Shown here: piece after piece, positions 17,002-25,360 of the stretch
Layout of the letters: every line of letters begins with the position of its first letter
Position numbering within the stretch: the stretch's first letter is position 1
NCBI GenBank assembly: GCA_023418995.1
Contig: JAEZYP010000051.1
Coordinates: 1 to 37,560 of the forward strand
Origin: Bacillota bacterium
GTDB lineage: Bacteria; Bacillota; Clostridia; Oscillospirales; Acutalibacteraceae
Reading direction: 5' to 3'
DNA length: 37,560 bases
The notes under the pieces: model-generated
Databases searched by the model: none
Told to the model about the DNA's origin: nothing
The model's input: the letters and a program-made list of their open reading frames with translations, nothing else
Position numbers and translations under genes: made by a program

Positions 17002-17979
17002 ATGAAAAAATTAAGGCTTGGAATTATTGGGACTTCCGATATTGCATTTCGTCGATTCCTTCCGGCACTGCAAAAGGGTGGTCATTTTACTTATGCCGGA
17101 GTAGCTTCGCGTCAGATTGAAAAGACACAGCCGTTTATACAGTCTTTTGGTGGGAAGGGCTATGCAAACTATGAAGAATTGATTTGCAGCGATGATGTGG
17201 ACGTACTCTATATTCCACTGCCCCCGGCACTTCATTTTGAATGGGCGAAAAAAGCATTGATGCATGGTAAACATGTTTTACTGGAAAAACCATCGACTAT
17301 CAGTTTGAAAGATACGCAAGCATTAGTTGCTATCGCCAAAGAAAACAATTTAGCCTTGCAGGAAAACTATATGTTTCAGTATCATAGCCAGCTTAGTTAT
17401 GTGCAGAAAGTGCAGCGGGAAAACAAACTGGGAGATTTTCGTTTGATTCGTATTGCATTTGGGTTTCCTATGCGAGGAACAAGTGATTTTCGGTATAACG
17501 AAAGGCTTGGAGGGGGCGCACTGCTGGATTGCGGAGGGTACACGGTTAAACTGGCAACGATTTTATTGGGAGAATCCATAAAACTGACTGCTTCGCGGTT
17601 GAATTATACAAATGAATTTGATGTGGACTTATTTGGTAGTGCCACTTTTGAGAATGAAGATGGCTTGACAGCGCAGGTTTCTTTCGGAATGGATAATGCC
17701 TATCAGTGCCAGTTGGAAATATGGGGAAGTAAACAGACATTAATCGCGCCACGAATTTTTACGGCGGGGGACGGTTTCAAACCACAAATAATTTTAAAAT
17801 CCTCCTCAGATATAAAAACGATAGAATTAGAATCTGATGATCAATTCTTAAATTCGATAGTAAATTTCTATCAATATGTCCAAAGCGATGAGTTAAGAGA
17901 AGATAGTTATAATAAGATGGAACTGCAATCAAAGTTAATTGAAAGTATATTAAATGTAGAAAGGAAAAAATATTTATGA
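17002..17979 (+). CDS. Gfo/Idh/MocA-family NDP-hexose 3-ketoreductase
   Basis: NAD(P)-dependent reductase of 325 residues, likely to reduce C3 of the 3,4-diketo-2,6-dideoxy intermediate released by the upstream dehydratase, as SpnN and TylC1 do. Seen: Rossmann start RLGIIGTSDIAFRRFLPAL, YIPLPPALHFEWAKKAL, the HVLLEKPST motif whose lysine is catalytic in this family, and GGGALLDCGGY in the C-terminal domain. GGAGG lies eight bases upstream of the ATG. It overlaps the next gene by ATGA. The Gfo/Idh/MocA superfamily is broad, so the substrate rests on its neighbours. Confidence 0.86.
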   Translation: MKKLRLGIIGTSDIAFRRFLPALQKGGHFTYAGVASRQIEKTQPFIQSFGGKGYANYEELICSDDVDVLYIPLPPALHFEWAKKALMHGKHVLLEKPSTISLKDTQALVAIAKENNLALQENYMFQYHSQLSYVQKVQRENKLGDFRLIRIAFGFPMRGTSDFRYNERLGGGALLDCGGYTVKLATILLGESIKLTASRLNYTNEFDVDLFGSATFENEDGLTAQVSFGMDNAYQCQLEIWGSKQTLIAPRIFTAGDGFKPQIILKSSSDIKTIELESDDQFLNSIVNFYQYVQSDELREDSYNKMELQSKLIESILNVERKKYL

Positions 17980-18539
17980 AAATCACACAACTGGAACTTG
18001 AAGGAGCCAAGATTATTGAACCTACTTATTTCGATGATAATAGAGGATACAGCGCAGAAACTCATAACGAAAAAACGCTTAGCGAAAATGGAATCACAAC
18101 GAAGTTTATATTAGACTATCAGTGTCTTAACCTCTCAAAAGGTACTTTGCGTGGGATTCATTTTCAAAATAACCCACATCCTCAAGCCAAACTTGTAAGA
18201 GTTTTGGTTGGAGAAATTTATGATGTGATTGTTGATCTGAGAAAAAATTCACCTACTTATAAACAATGGATAGGTCATATAATTTCGGCGCAAAACAGAA
18301 AACAAATCTATATTCCAAGTGGTTATGGGCATGCATTCCTGACCAATGCGGATAATACTGTGGTCTTGTACAAATTTGACGACTATTATAATCGAGATTT
18401 AGTTAGAGCGATTCGGTGGAACGATCCGGATATTGCAATTGAGTGGAACGTCAATAATCCTGTTATTTCTCAAAATGATATTAGTGCGCCTTTCTTAAAA
18501 AACAGTGATGTTAATTTATCAATGGAGTTGAATCAATGA
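17976..18539 (+). CDS. RmlC-like sugar epimerase, deoxysugar branch
   Basis: Second RmlC-family cupin in the cluster, 187 residues. The family's key features are better kept here than in the protein at 11255: DNRGYSAETH, TLRGIHFQ with catalytic H62, KLVRVLVGEIYDVIVDLR, YIPSGYGHAF, Y132 and Y138, and RWNDPDIAIEW (D150). It starts inside the reductase stop (ATGA), and the reductase-mutase fusion begins one base after its own stop, so four steps are translated in series. The likely substrate is a 4-keto-2,6-dideoxyhexose. It might act as a C5 or C3,5 epimerase and convert D to L, as reported for OleL/EvaD-type enzymes; the exact outcome is not readable. Confidence 0.86.
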   Translation: MKITQLELEGAKIIEPTYFDDNRGYSAETHNEKTLSENGITTKFILDYQCLNLSKGTLRGIHFQNNPHPQAKLVRVLVGEIYDVIVDLRKNSPTYKQWIGHIISAQNRKQIYIPSGYGHAFLTNADNTVVLYKFDDYYNRDLVRAIRWNDPDIAIEWNVNNPVISQNDISAPFLKNSDVNLSMELNQ

Positions 18540-18540
18540 T

Positions 18541-20649
18541 ATGAAAACAGCAGTTGTAACAGGAGCCAGTGGATTTGTTGGGAAAGCATTGACGGAGTGT
18601 CTTTTAAAACAAGGAACTAATGTTTATGCGATTGTGAGAAATCCGGAAAAATTGGCAGATTTAAAGCAATACAGTAATTTAAAAGTGATAAAAGCTGATT
18701 TTAATGGCTATTTGAAACTTCCTAAAATGATTGATCAGGACATAGAAGTGTTCTATCATTTTGCGTGGAATGGAACATCAGGACTTTCCCTTGGGGATTA
18801 TGCTTTGCAACTTAGTAATGTCAGATATGCTGGTGATGCTGTAACGGCTGCAATTGGATTATCTTGCAAAAAATTTGTATATGCTGGAACAATTGGAGAG
18901 TTCGAAGCAAAACAATGTGTTGAAATGGATGATAGTCAGATTAGGCTGGCTGGCATTTATGGAGCAGCTAAACTAACAGCAGATATTATATGTAAAGCCT
19001 TGGCTAATAACGGGAAAATAGAATATTGTACTGCGATGCTGCCTTACGCATTTGGACCTGGCGATCGAACCGTTCGATTGCAAAATATATTAATAGAAAA
19101 ATTAATAAAAAATGAAAGACCAAAACTGGTGAGCGGAAATAATCCATATGATTTAGTTTACATAGATGATGTCGTAAATATGTTAGCTTTGGTTGGGGAA
19201 AAAGGAAAAGATAAAAAAATATATTATCTTGGAAATAGAAATATTAAAACAATGAAACAAACTATTTTGGAAATTAGAGATATCATTAATCCCAATATGC
19301 AATTGGTGTTTGGTGAGTTAAATGACAGTTCTGCTTTTGACTATTCCCAAATTAACGTTAATTCTATTTATGAAGATATGGGGTATGAACCCACAAGTGA
19401 CTTCAAAGAAAGTATTTTAAAAACGGCTGAATGGATTAAAACTATTTTCTCTAAAAAAATAGTTGATAAAAAAAGCAAGGACGCAGATGTTATTGTAGTA
19501 GGAGCTGGCTTTGCGGGAAGCATTCTGGCTAGAAAGCTTGCTGAAGAAAATAATTTAAAAGTTTTGATTTTAGAGCAAAGACCGCATATTGGCGGAAATA
19601 TGTACGACGAAATTGACGAAAATGGGGTGTTAGTGCAGCGTTACGGTCCTCATTTTTTGTATGCGGATAAATATTGGATTATTGATTTTGTTTCCCATTA
19701 TACAGAATTGGTGCCATATGATGTAAAATGTTTGAGCTTTGTAGACGGACATTATATCCAGCTTCCATTTAATTTTAAAACAGTACAGCAGTTGCTAGGG
19801 CCCCAAAAAGCAGAACATTTGATAAATAAATTGAAAAAAACTTTCATTGGCAGAGATCGTGTTCCAATTTTTGAATTAGTAGAGCATACCGATTCAGAGA
19901 TTCGTGCGTATGGTGAGTTGCTGTTTGATAAAGCATATAAAACCTATGTAGCAAAGCAGTGGGGGTTAAGGCCAGACCAAATTGACAGGAGTGTATTAAA
20001 CAGAGTACCTATGGCAATGAGTTATGATGAACGTTATATAAATAAAGATTTCCAGTATATGCCAAAATACGGATTTACAAAAATATTTGAAAATATGCTG
20101 AATCATCCTAATATTGAAGTACACCTAAATTGTAACGCTCTAGATAAGTTGACATTAGATGAAAAAAATCACCGCGTATTATATCAAGGGAAAGAGTATA
20201 AACAAATCATTTTTACGGGTGCAATTGATGAATTATTTAAAGAAAAATATGATAGTTTACCATATCGTTCATTAGACATTCATTACCATACTGAGAAAAA
20301 TTTAGGATTATTGCCTTCAGATATTGTATCATATCCACAAGCAGACGGATATACTCGAAAAACAGAATATAAGCGTTTCAATTGCCAAGAAGATACAGGG
20401 TATACAACTATTTCTATTGAATATCCGCTACAGTACGACAAGCATTCCGAACGTGGTAATTTGCCATACTATCCTATCATTAATGACCAAAATATAGAAA
20501 AATACAACCAATATTTAAAGGATGCGCAAAAATACGAAAATTTGTTTTTGTGCGGCCGTTTGGCGGAATATAAGTATTATAATATGGATGCAACCATTGA
20601 AAGTACATTTGAAAAGTACGAAAAACTAAAGTTAAAAATGGGATTATGA
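18541..20649 (+). CDS. Fusion: NAD-dependent sugar 4-ketoreductase + pyranose-furanose mutase
   Basis: A 702-residue two-domain protein. Residues 1-305 are an extended short-chain dehydrogenase with VTGASGFVGKAL, VFYHFAWNG, YAGTIG and YGAAK (YxxxK near 140), paralogous to the protein at 10332. A lysine-rich linker (about 303-314) leads to residues 315-702, a UDP-galactopyranose-mutase (Glf) type flavoenzyme: FAD motif VIVVGAGFAGSILARKLAE, PHIGGNMYD, RYGPHFLYAD, KQWGLRPDQID, NRVPM, MPKYGFTKIF, RKTEYKRFN and NMDATIESTFEKY. The full Glf length of about 385 residues is present. No Glf-like gene stands alone in the window. I infer that the N-half reduces C4 and the C-half contracts the ring, giving a furanose. 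Reduction then mutase action resembles Fcf1/Fcf2 in dTDP-fucofuranose synthesis. The ring substrate is unknown. Confidence 0.88.
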   Translation: MKTAVVTGASGFVGKALTECLLKQGTNVYAIVRNPEKLADLKQYSNLKVIKADFNGYLKLPKMIDQDIEVFYHFAWNGTSGLSLGDYALQLSNVRYAGDAVTAAIGLSCKKFVYAGTIGEFEAKQCVEMDDSQIRLAGIYGAAKLTADIICKALANNGKIEYCTAMLPYAFGPGDRTVRLQNILIEKLIKNERPKLVSGNNPYDLVYIDDVVNMLALVGEKGKDKKIYYLGNRNIKTMKQTILEIRDIINPNMQLVFGELNDSSAFDYSQINVNSIYEDMGYEPTSDFKESILKTAEWIKTIFSKKIVDKKSKDADVIVVGAGFAGSILARKLAEENNLKVLILEQRPHIGGNMYDEIDENGVLVQRYGPHFLYADKYWIIDFVSHYTELVPYDVKCLSFVDGHYIQLPFNFKTVQQLLGPQKAEHLINKLKKTFIGRDRVPIFELVEHTDSEIRAYGELLFDKAYKTYVAKQWGLRPDQIDRSVLNRVPMAMSYDERYINKDFQYMPKYGFTKIFENMLNHPNIEVHLNCNALDKLTLDEKNHRVLYQGKEYKQIIFTGAIDELFKEKYDSLPYRSLDIHYHTEKNLGLLPSDIVSYPQADGYTRKTEYKRFNCQEDTGYTTISIEYPLQYDKHSERGNLPYYPIINDQNIEKYNQYLKDAQKYENLFLCGRLAEYKYYNMDATIESTFEKYEKLKLKMGL

Positions 20650-20821
20650 ATAATAGAACAATTTTTCCAGATTTAAGATAGGCACTCTGATTATTGATAA
20701 TGTTGGTATCATGTTTTTGGTGGAAATTGGAGTTGATAAATTAATTTCTAAAGTGTTTATAAATGATTAATTATTAAGTAAATTTTTTATTTTTAAGAAT
20801 CAATGTGGAAGGGTAAGATGA

Positions 20822-21691
20822 ATGAAGGGAATTATTTTAGCAGGTGGCTCGGGTACTCGGCTTTATCCAATTACTAAAGCTGTTTCAAAACAGATGCTGC
20901 CGGTTTATGACAAGCCGATGATCTACTATCCGCTGTCTACTCTTATGCTGGCAGGGATTCGAGAAGTTTTGATTATTTCAACAGAACGTGACTTACCTTG
21001 TTTTAAAGAACTTTTGGGTGATGGCAGTGATCTGGGATTGAGTTTAGCTTATCTGGTACAAAAAGAACCAAAGGGGTTAGCAGAAGCGTTTATTATCGGA
21101 GAGAAATTTATTAAGGATGATAGGGTGGCGCTAGTCTTAGGCGATAATATTTTTTATGCAAGAGGGTTTTCAGAACTATTGCAAAAGACTGCTTCTTTTA
21201 AAGAAGGTGCAGTTATTTTTGGGTATAACGTGCCTAACCCTACGGACTTTGGTGTGGTGGAATTTGATAATAGTTGGAATGTAGTTTCTTTAGAAGAAAA
21301 GCCAGAGCATCCAAAATCCAATTATGCGGTGCCTGGCCTTTATTTCTATGATAATCAGGTAGTTGAGATTTCTAAGAATATTCAACCATCCGCACGTGGA
21401 GAACTGGAAATAACGGCTGTCAATAACGAATATCTCAGGCGTGGCAAGTTGAAAGTGAATCTATTTGGCCGTGGCATGGCTTGGTTAGATACAGGAACGC
21501 ATGAAGGCCTTTTGGAGGCGGCAGACTTTGTTTCTATCGTACAAAAGCGACAGGGATTGTATGTTTCTTGCTTAGAAGAGATTGCATACCGAAAGAGATA
21601 TATAACAAGAGAAAAGCTAATAGAATTAGCACAGCCCATGTTAAAAACTGATTATGGCAAATATTTGATACGAATAGCGGAGGAAAATTAA
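20822..21691 (+). CDS. rmlA: Glucose-1-phosphate thymidylyltransferase
   Basis: Makes dTDP-glucose. Seen: MKGIILAGGSGTRLYPITKAVSKQ, the hallmark N-terminus, MLPVYDKPMIYYPLSTLMLAGI, LVLGDNIFYARGF, GVVEFD, EEKPEHPKSNYAVPGLYFYD and WLDTGTHEGLLEA. Length is 289 residues, the family norm. GGAAGGG lies upstream of ATG at 20822; another ATG at 20818 is out of frame. A 172-base gap separates it from the reductase-mutase gene, so it may also have its own promoter, although I see no convincing one. The stop overlaps the next start (TAATG). It supplies the deoxysugar branch and probably dTDP-sugars elsewhere. Confidence 0.97.
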   Translation: MKGIILAGGSGTRLYPITKAVSKQMLPVYDKPMIYYPLSTLMLAGIREVLIISTERDLPCFKELLGDGSDLGLSLAYLVQKEPKGLAEAFIIGEKFIKDDRVALVLGDNIFYARGFSELLQKTASFKEGAVIFGYNVPNPTDFGVVEFDNSWNVVSLEEKPEHPKSNYAVPGLYFYDNQVVEISKNIQPSARGELEITAVNNEYLRRGKLKVNLFGRGMAWLDTGTHEGLLEAADFVSIVQKRQGLYVSCLEEIAYRKRYITREKLIELAQPMLKTDYGKYLIRIAEEN

Positions 21692-22752
21692 TGAAAAATA
21701 TTTTAGTTACCGGAGGAGCAGGCTTTATTGGCTCAAACTTCATCAAACACATGCTCTCCTCTCATAGTTACAATATTATCAATCTTGACGTCTTAACTTA
21801 TGCCGGAAATCTGGAAAATTTAAAAGAAGTTCAAAATGCTGCCAATTATACCTTTGTGAAAGGGAATATATGTGATTCTGAATTAGTGGAGCAGCTTTTC
21901 TCAAAATTTGATATTGATACTGTTGTTAATTTTGCTGCAGAGTCACACGTAGACCGCAGTATTGATAATCCACAAATCTTTTTTACTACGAATGTGATTG
22001 GTACACAGATTCTTCTAGAAGCCGCAAAAAAATACTGGAAACTAAGGCCAGAAGACAAATATTGCTGTGAATACAAAGATAACGTAAAATTTTTACAGGT
22101 ATCGACGGATGAGGTTTATGGCGCTTTAGGTAAAGAGGATATGTTTACGGAAACGACCCCTCTTTCTCCCAATAGCCCCTATTCGGCTTCCAAAGCCAGT
22201 GCAGATATGATTGTGCATGCATATTTTGTAACTTTCGGACTGCCAGTGAATATCACACGCTGTTCAAATAATTATGGTCCTTATCAGTTTCCTGAAAAAT
22301 TAATTCCGCTTATGATCCATAACTGCGGACATGATAAGTCGCTACCAGTGTACGGTGATGGTATGCAGATACGCGACTGGCTGTATGTGGAGGATCACTG
22401 CCGGGCAATTGATACGGTTCTGCATAAAGGTGATTTGGGTGAAACCTACAATATCGGCGGCAATAATGAAAAAGCAAACATTGAAATTGTTAAGCTGGTT
22501 TTACAAAATCTACATAAGCCTGAGACATTGATCACTTTTGTGAAGGATAGGCTAGGACACGACAGACGTTATGCTATTGATAATACCAAAATCGCAACTC
22601 ATCTTAACTGGAACCCGATCTATACCTTTGAAAAAGGAATGGTTCAGACGATTCAATGGTATTTGGATAACACGGAATGGATGGAAAAGGTAACATCCGG
22701 AGAATATTTGAATTATTACAACAGAATGTACCAATCGCTAAAGTCCAATTAG
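21691..22752 (+). CDS. rmlB: dTDP-glucose 4,6-dehydratase
   Basis: Converts dTDP-glucose to dTDP-4-keto-6-deoxyglucose. Seen: NILVTGGAGFIGSNFIKHM, NFAAESHVDRSID, STDEVYGALG, PYSASKAS with the catalytic YxxxK, NNYGPYQFPEKLIPLMI and VYGDGMQIRDWLYVEDHC, all standard for RmlB. Length is 353 residues. It begins one base inside rmlA. No rmlD-type reductase is adjacent; the only obvious 4-ketoreductases are those at 10332 and 18541. This supports use of the product in the 2,6-dideoxy branch rather than simple dTDP-rhamnose. Confidence 0.97.
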   Translation: MKNILVTGGAGFIGSNFIKHMLSSHSYNIINLDVLTYAGNLENLKEVQNAANYTFVKGNICDSELVEQLFSKFDIDTVVNFAAESHVDRSIDNPQIFFTTNVIGTQILLEAAKKYWKLRPEDKYCCEYKDNVKFLQVSTDEVYGALGKEDMFTETTPLSPNSPYSASKASADMIVHAYFVTFGLPVNITRCSNNYGPYQFPEKLIPLMIHNCGHDKSLPVYGDGMQIRDWLYVEDHCRAIDTVLHKGDLGETYNIGGNNEKANIEIVKLVLQNLHKPETLITFVKDRLGHDRRYAIDNTKIATHLNWNPIYTFEKGMVQTIQWYLDNTEWMEKVTSGEYLNYYNRMYQSLKSN

Positions 22753-22971
22753 GAATTATTTTGTGCACCTCACATATGATGAGATGTCAAATAAAGTTTG
22801 CTACAGAGTGTATTAATTTACTAGAAAGAAGTTATTGCCGTTTAAAGGAATACGGAGTAAAATATATGATCAAGCACTTAAAAAATAAGTCAATGAATTG
22901 ATAATTGTGCGAATAATGTAATCATTTATGCATGCTTTTTCATTCCTAGATTGTATTGAAAAGGAGCCGTT
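22753..22971 (+). other. Intergenic region with a weak small ORF
   Basis: A 41-codon frame (22776-22901) starts MMRCQIKFATECINL and has no clear ribosome site or recognisable family. It may be a fragment of a lost gene. No strong promoter or terminator was found. Confidence 0.2.
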
Positions 22972-23961
22972 ATGTTTTTAAGCATTATTGTACCGGTTTA
23001 CAATGTGGAACGGTATCTCTCTCAATGTCTTGATAGTATTTTGCGCTGTGAGTTGGAGGATGCTGAAATTCTGCTGATTAATGACGGCTCAACAGATAGG
23101 AGCAGTAAGATCTGCGTGGAATACGCTGAAAAAAACAACTGTATTTCCGTAATTAATCAGAACAATAGTGGTTTGTCCTGTGCAAGAAATACCGGAATGC
23201 GTGCAAGCAAAGGAGATTACCTTTTGTTTCTCGACAGCGACGATCTTGTAGTTCACAATAAGCTCTGCAAGTGTATCGATTATGTTTTAAAAAGCCAGAA
23301 ACGTGGAGTTGATTTAATTGTCAATGACTTTTACCGTTGTAATGAAGAAGGAACTATTTTTGAGGAAACGACTCAAATTAAAGGAATCAATGGCGATGGA
23401 TATTTTTCTGAGTTTGCCTCAGCAAAAGGAAGCTACTGGAATGTGTGGAGAACCATTTACAGAAGGCAATTTTTATTGAAGAATGATCTGTGGTTTGAAG
23501 AAGGATTCCTATGCGAGGATGTCGATTTTACAACAAGAGCATTTCTTAGCGGCGGTAAAATGGAATTTATTCATGAACCTTACTATTGCTACCGAATGGG
23601 TAGGCAGGATTCCATTATGAGTAACGTGAGCTTTCAAAGGGTTTATTCAATTATTACAATAATCAGTGACTTGATTCCGCATTTAGATAATGCTGTTCAA
23701 CAGCCTGCATTCTCGTCTATTCGCAATCATTTGGGACTGGAATATCTTTTTTCCTTTACTTCGGTTTATGAAGTCCAATCGAAAGATCGCAAAAGAACAG
23801 TCAATTTGTTGAAAGAACATCTAGGAGTTTTAAAAACATGTAGTGGAAAAACAGCCATCCTCTACAAACTAAGCCTGTGCTTTGGTGTTAGATTGGTAGC
23901 CTTGGGATTATTAATTGCTAAGAAAGTAAGGAGAATAGCTAAATCATGCAAAATAAAATAA
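22972..23961 (+). CDS. Family-2 glycosyltransferase
   Basis: A 329-residue GT-A fold transferase that should add one sugar to the polymer repeat. Seen: LSIIVPVYNVERYLSQCLDSIL, LLINDGSTDRS, NSGLSCARNTGM, FLDSDDLV (metal-binding DxD near 88-91) and CEDVDFTTRAF for the acceptor-side acidic pair. A hydrophobic segment occurs near the C-terminus (about 302-318), possibly a membrane contact. AAAGGAG precedes the ATG. It overlaps the next gene by 16 bases. The donor and linkage cannot be predicted from family 2 alone. Confidence 0.9.
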   Translation: MFLSIIVPVYNVERYLSQCLDSILRCELEDAEILLINDGSTDRSSKICVEYAEKNNCISVINQNNSGLSCARNTGMRASKGDYLLFLDSDDLVVHNKLCKCIDYVLKSQKRGVDLIVNDFYRCNEEGTIFEETTQIKGINGDGYFSEFASAKGSYWNVWRTIYRRQFLLKNDLWFEEGFLCEDVDFTTRAFLSGGKMEFIHEPYYCYRMGRQDSIMSNVSFQRVYSIITIISDLIPHLDNAVQQPAFSSIRNHLGLEYLFSFTSVYEVQSKDRKRTVNLLKEHLGVLKTCSGKTAILYKLSLCFGVRLVALGLLIAKKVRRIAKSCKIK

Positions 23962-25310
23962 ATGATTATTCTATAATTCTGAATAGAAATAAAGATGCGG
24001 AGTTTTTTACGCCTTGTGAGCAAACGATTTCTAGCAATTGGCTTTATGGAACAGATAAAGTTTTACTTGAGACGACTGCCTCTGTCACAGGGCCGGTTCT
24101 GGTAAGTTATGTCCTATGGCTACTTCAGGACGCCATGAAAAACGGAATCAGGAAACTGTATTTCTTAGCCCGAGACGGTTATATTCTGCACTCAATAGCG
24201 AAAACACTATGCGAATCGTATCTTTTGGACATAGAATGCCGCTATTTTTATTGTAGCCGTTACTCCTTACGCAAAGTGCTTTTTTTAATCGATCAGGAAG
24301 AGGCGCTGAATAAGCTCTGTATCAACGGCAACCGCATTACTCCTGAAATTGTATTGGAACGCGCCGGACTGGACGACCGGGAGCGGAAACAAATTTTATC
24401 TCTACTCAATATAAAAGAAAAAAATGGAATGTTAAGTGAAAACGGACTAAGTAAGCTACGGGACACACTAGTTGGCTGCGAGCCATTTCTAAATCTTGCC
24501 GCTAAGAAGTCAGAAGACGTTTACTCGTTGGTGCATGGGTATTTCAAGCAGGAGGGCCTGTTCGACGCGGTTCCATTTGCAATCGTGGATACCGGTTGGC
24601 TGGGGTCAATGCAACGTTCCATTCGTCAGATCATGCAATATTCCGGATGCGACGCTCAGCTGTACGGTTATTATTTCGGCATGTTTGAACGGGGAAAGAC
24701 TGAGGACGGTACGTATTCCTGTTACTACTTTTCAAAGAACAGACATTATTTTCGATGCGTGAATTTTAATAACAATTTATTTGAATGCCTGTGTACTGCA
24801 GACCATGGGATGACGGTAGGCTATCAAAAACAAGGGGACAATAAAATTGAGCCGATATTGAAACCGTTTCGGAAAACATGGAATCTGAAATTGCAGCTTC
24901 AAATGGTGGATTCTTATACAAAAAGTTTTGTCAGTGTAAACAAGCAACTGCCGACTGTGGGCATTCAGAGCGAAAAAATGGTACGCGGTCTCTTAAAAAG
25001 CTTTATGGTTTATCCCAGCTGCCAGGAGGCAAGTGTGTACGGGAGTATTCCATTCTGCGACGATTTGACTGAAAAATATATGGTTTCGCTTGCGGAGAAA
25101 TTGACTTCCGATGATTTGAAGCAGCAGAAAGCTTTGAGAAAAATTTTCCGCAAGCTGTTTATCAAAAGAAGCTCTAAAAATTTTCGCGAGTCTTATTGGA
25201 TTCAGGGAACGATTTCGCGCTATGATTATCCAAATAAACCCTTGCTACGTTTTGATATTCAGGTTTCTGAATGGGCTAAATATATCAGAAAGTACCTCAA
25301 AATATTATAA
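23946..25310 (+). CDS. COG5610-like protein, stand-alone C-terminal module
   Basis: A 454-residue soluble protein. It contains LYFLARDGYILHS near 73, YFYCSRYSLRKV near 100, FAIVDTGWLGSMQRSI near 213 and LYGYYFGMF. These match the order and spacing of FISRDGYLVKQ, YLYVSRKSMM, FDVGYSGRTEAL and AFYIYFN in the last third of the protein at 5300, so the two share a domain. In the larger protein a HAD domain precedes it; here it stands alone, preceded by only about 40 residues. Start ATG follows AAGGAG. Function is not known to me; the context suggests polysaccharide assembly or trimming, with the RDG aspartate as a possible active-site residue. It is the last plus-strand gene of the locus and is followed by a terminator. 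Confidence 0.7.
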   Translation: MQNKINDYSIILNRNKDAEFFTPCEQTISSNWLYGTDKVLLETTASVTGPVLVSYVLWLLQDAMKNGIRKLYFLARDGYILHSIAKTLCESYLLDIECRYFYCSRYSLRKVLFLIDQEEALNKLCINGNRITPEIVLERAGLDDRERKQILSLLNIKEKNGMLSENGLSKLRDTLVGCEPFLNLAAKKSEDVYSLVHGYFKQEGLFDAVPFAIVDTGWLGSMQRSIRQIMQYSGCDAQLYGYYFGMFERGKTEDGTYSCYYFSKNRHYFRCVNFNNNLFECLCTADHGMTVGYQKQGDNKIEPILKPFRKTWNLKLQLQMVDSYTKSFVSVNKQLPTVGIQSEKMVRGLLKSFMVYPSCQEASVYGSIPFCDDLTEKYMVSLAEKLTSDDLKQQKALRKIFRKLFIKRSSKNFRESYWIQGTISRYDYPNKPLLRFDIQVSEWAKYIRKYLKIL

Positions 25311-25325
25311 CATTCTCCAATAAAG

Positions 25326-25360
25326 CGGCTGAATCAGATATGGTTCAACCGTATTTTTTT
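25326..25360 (+). terminator. Terminator for the polysaccharide operon
   Basis: CGGCTGAA pairs with TTCAACCG (one G-U pair) and is followed by TATTTTTTT. It overlaps the 3' end of the convergent glycosyltransferase gene and lies just after the stop at 25310. Confidence 0.6.

Noticed and set aside
20650..20821. Promoter or riboswitch before rmlA
   Set aside because: Only loose TTGATA and TATAAA-like matches with poor spacing are visible in very AT-rich DNA, and no conserved structured RNA motif was recognised.
20822..22752. Complete dTDP-L-rhamnose operon
   Set aside because: rmlA and rmlB are adjacent, but there is no neighbouring rmlD; the RmlC-like genes sit with other reductases and a 2,3-dehydratase.
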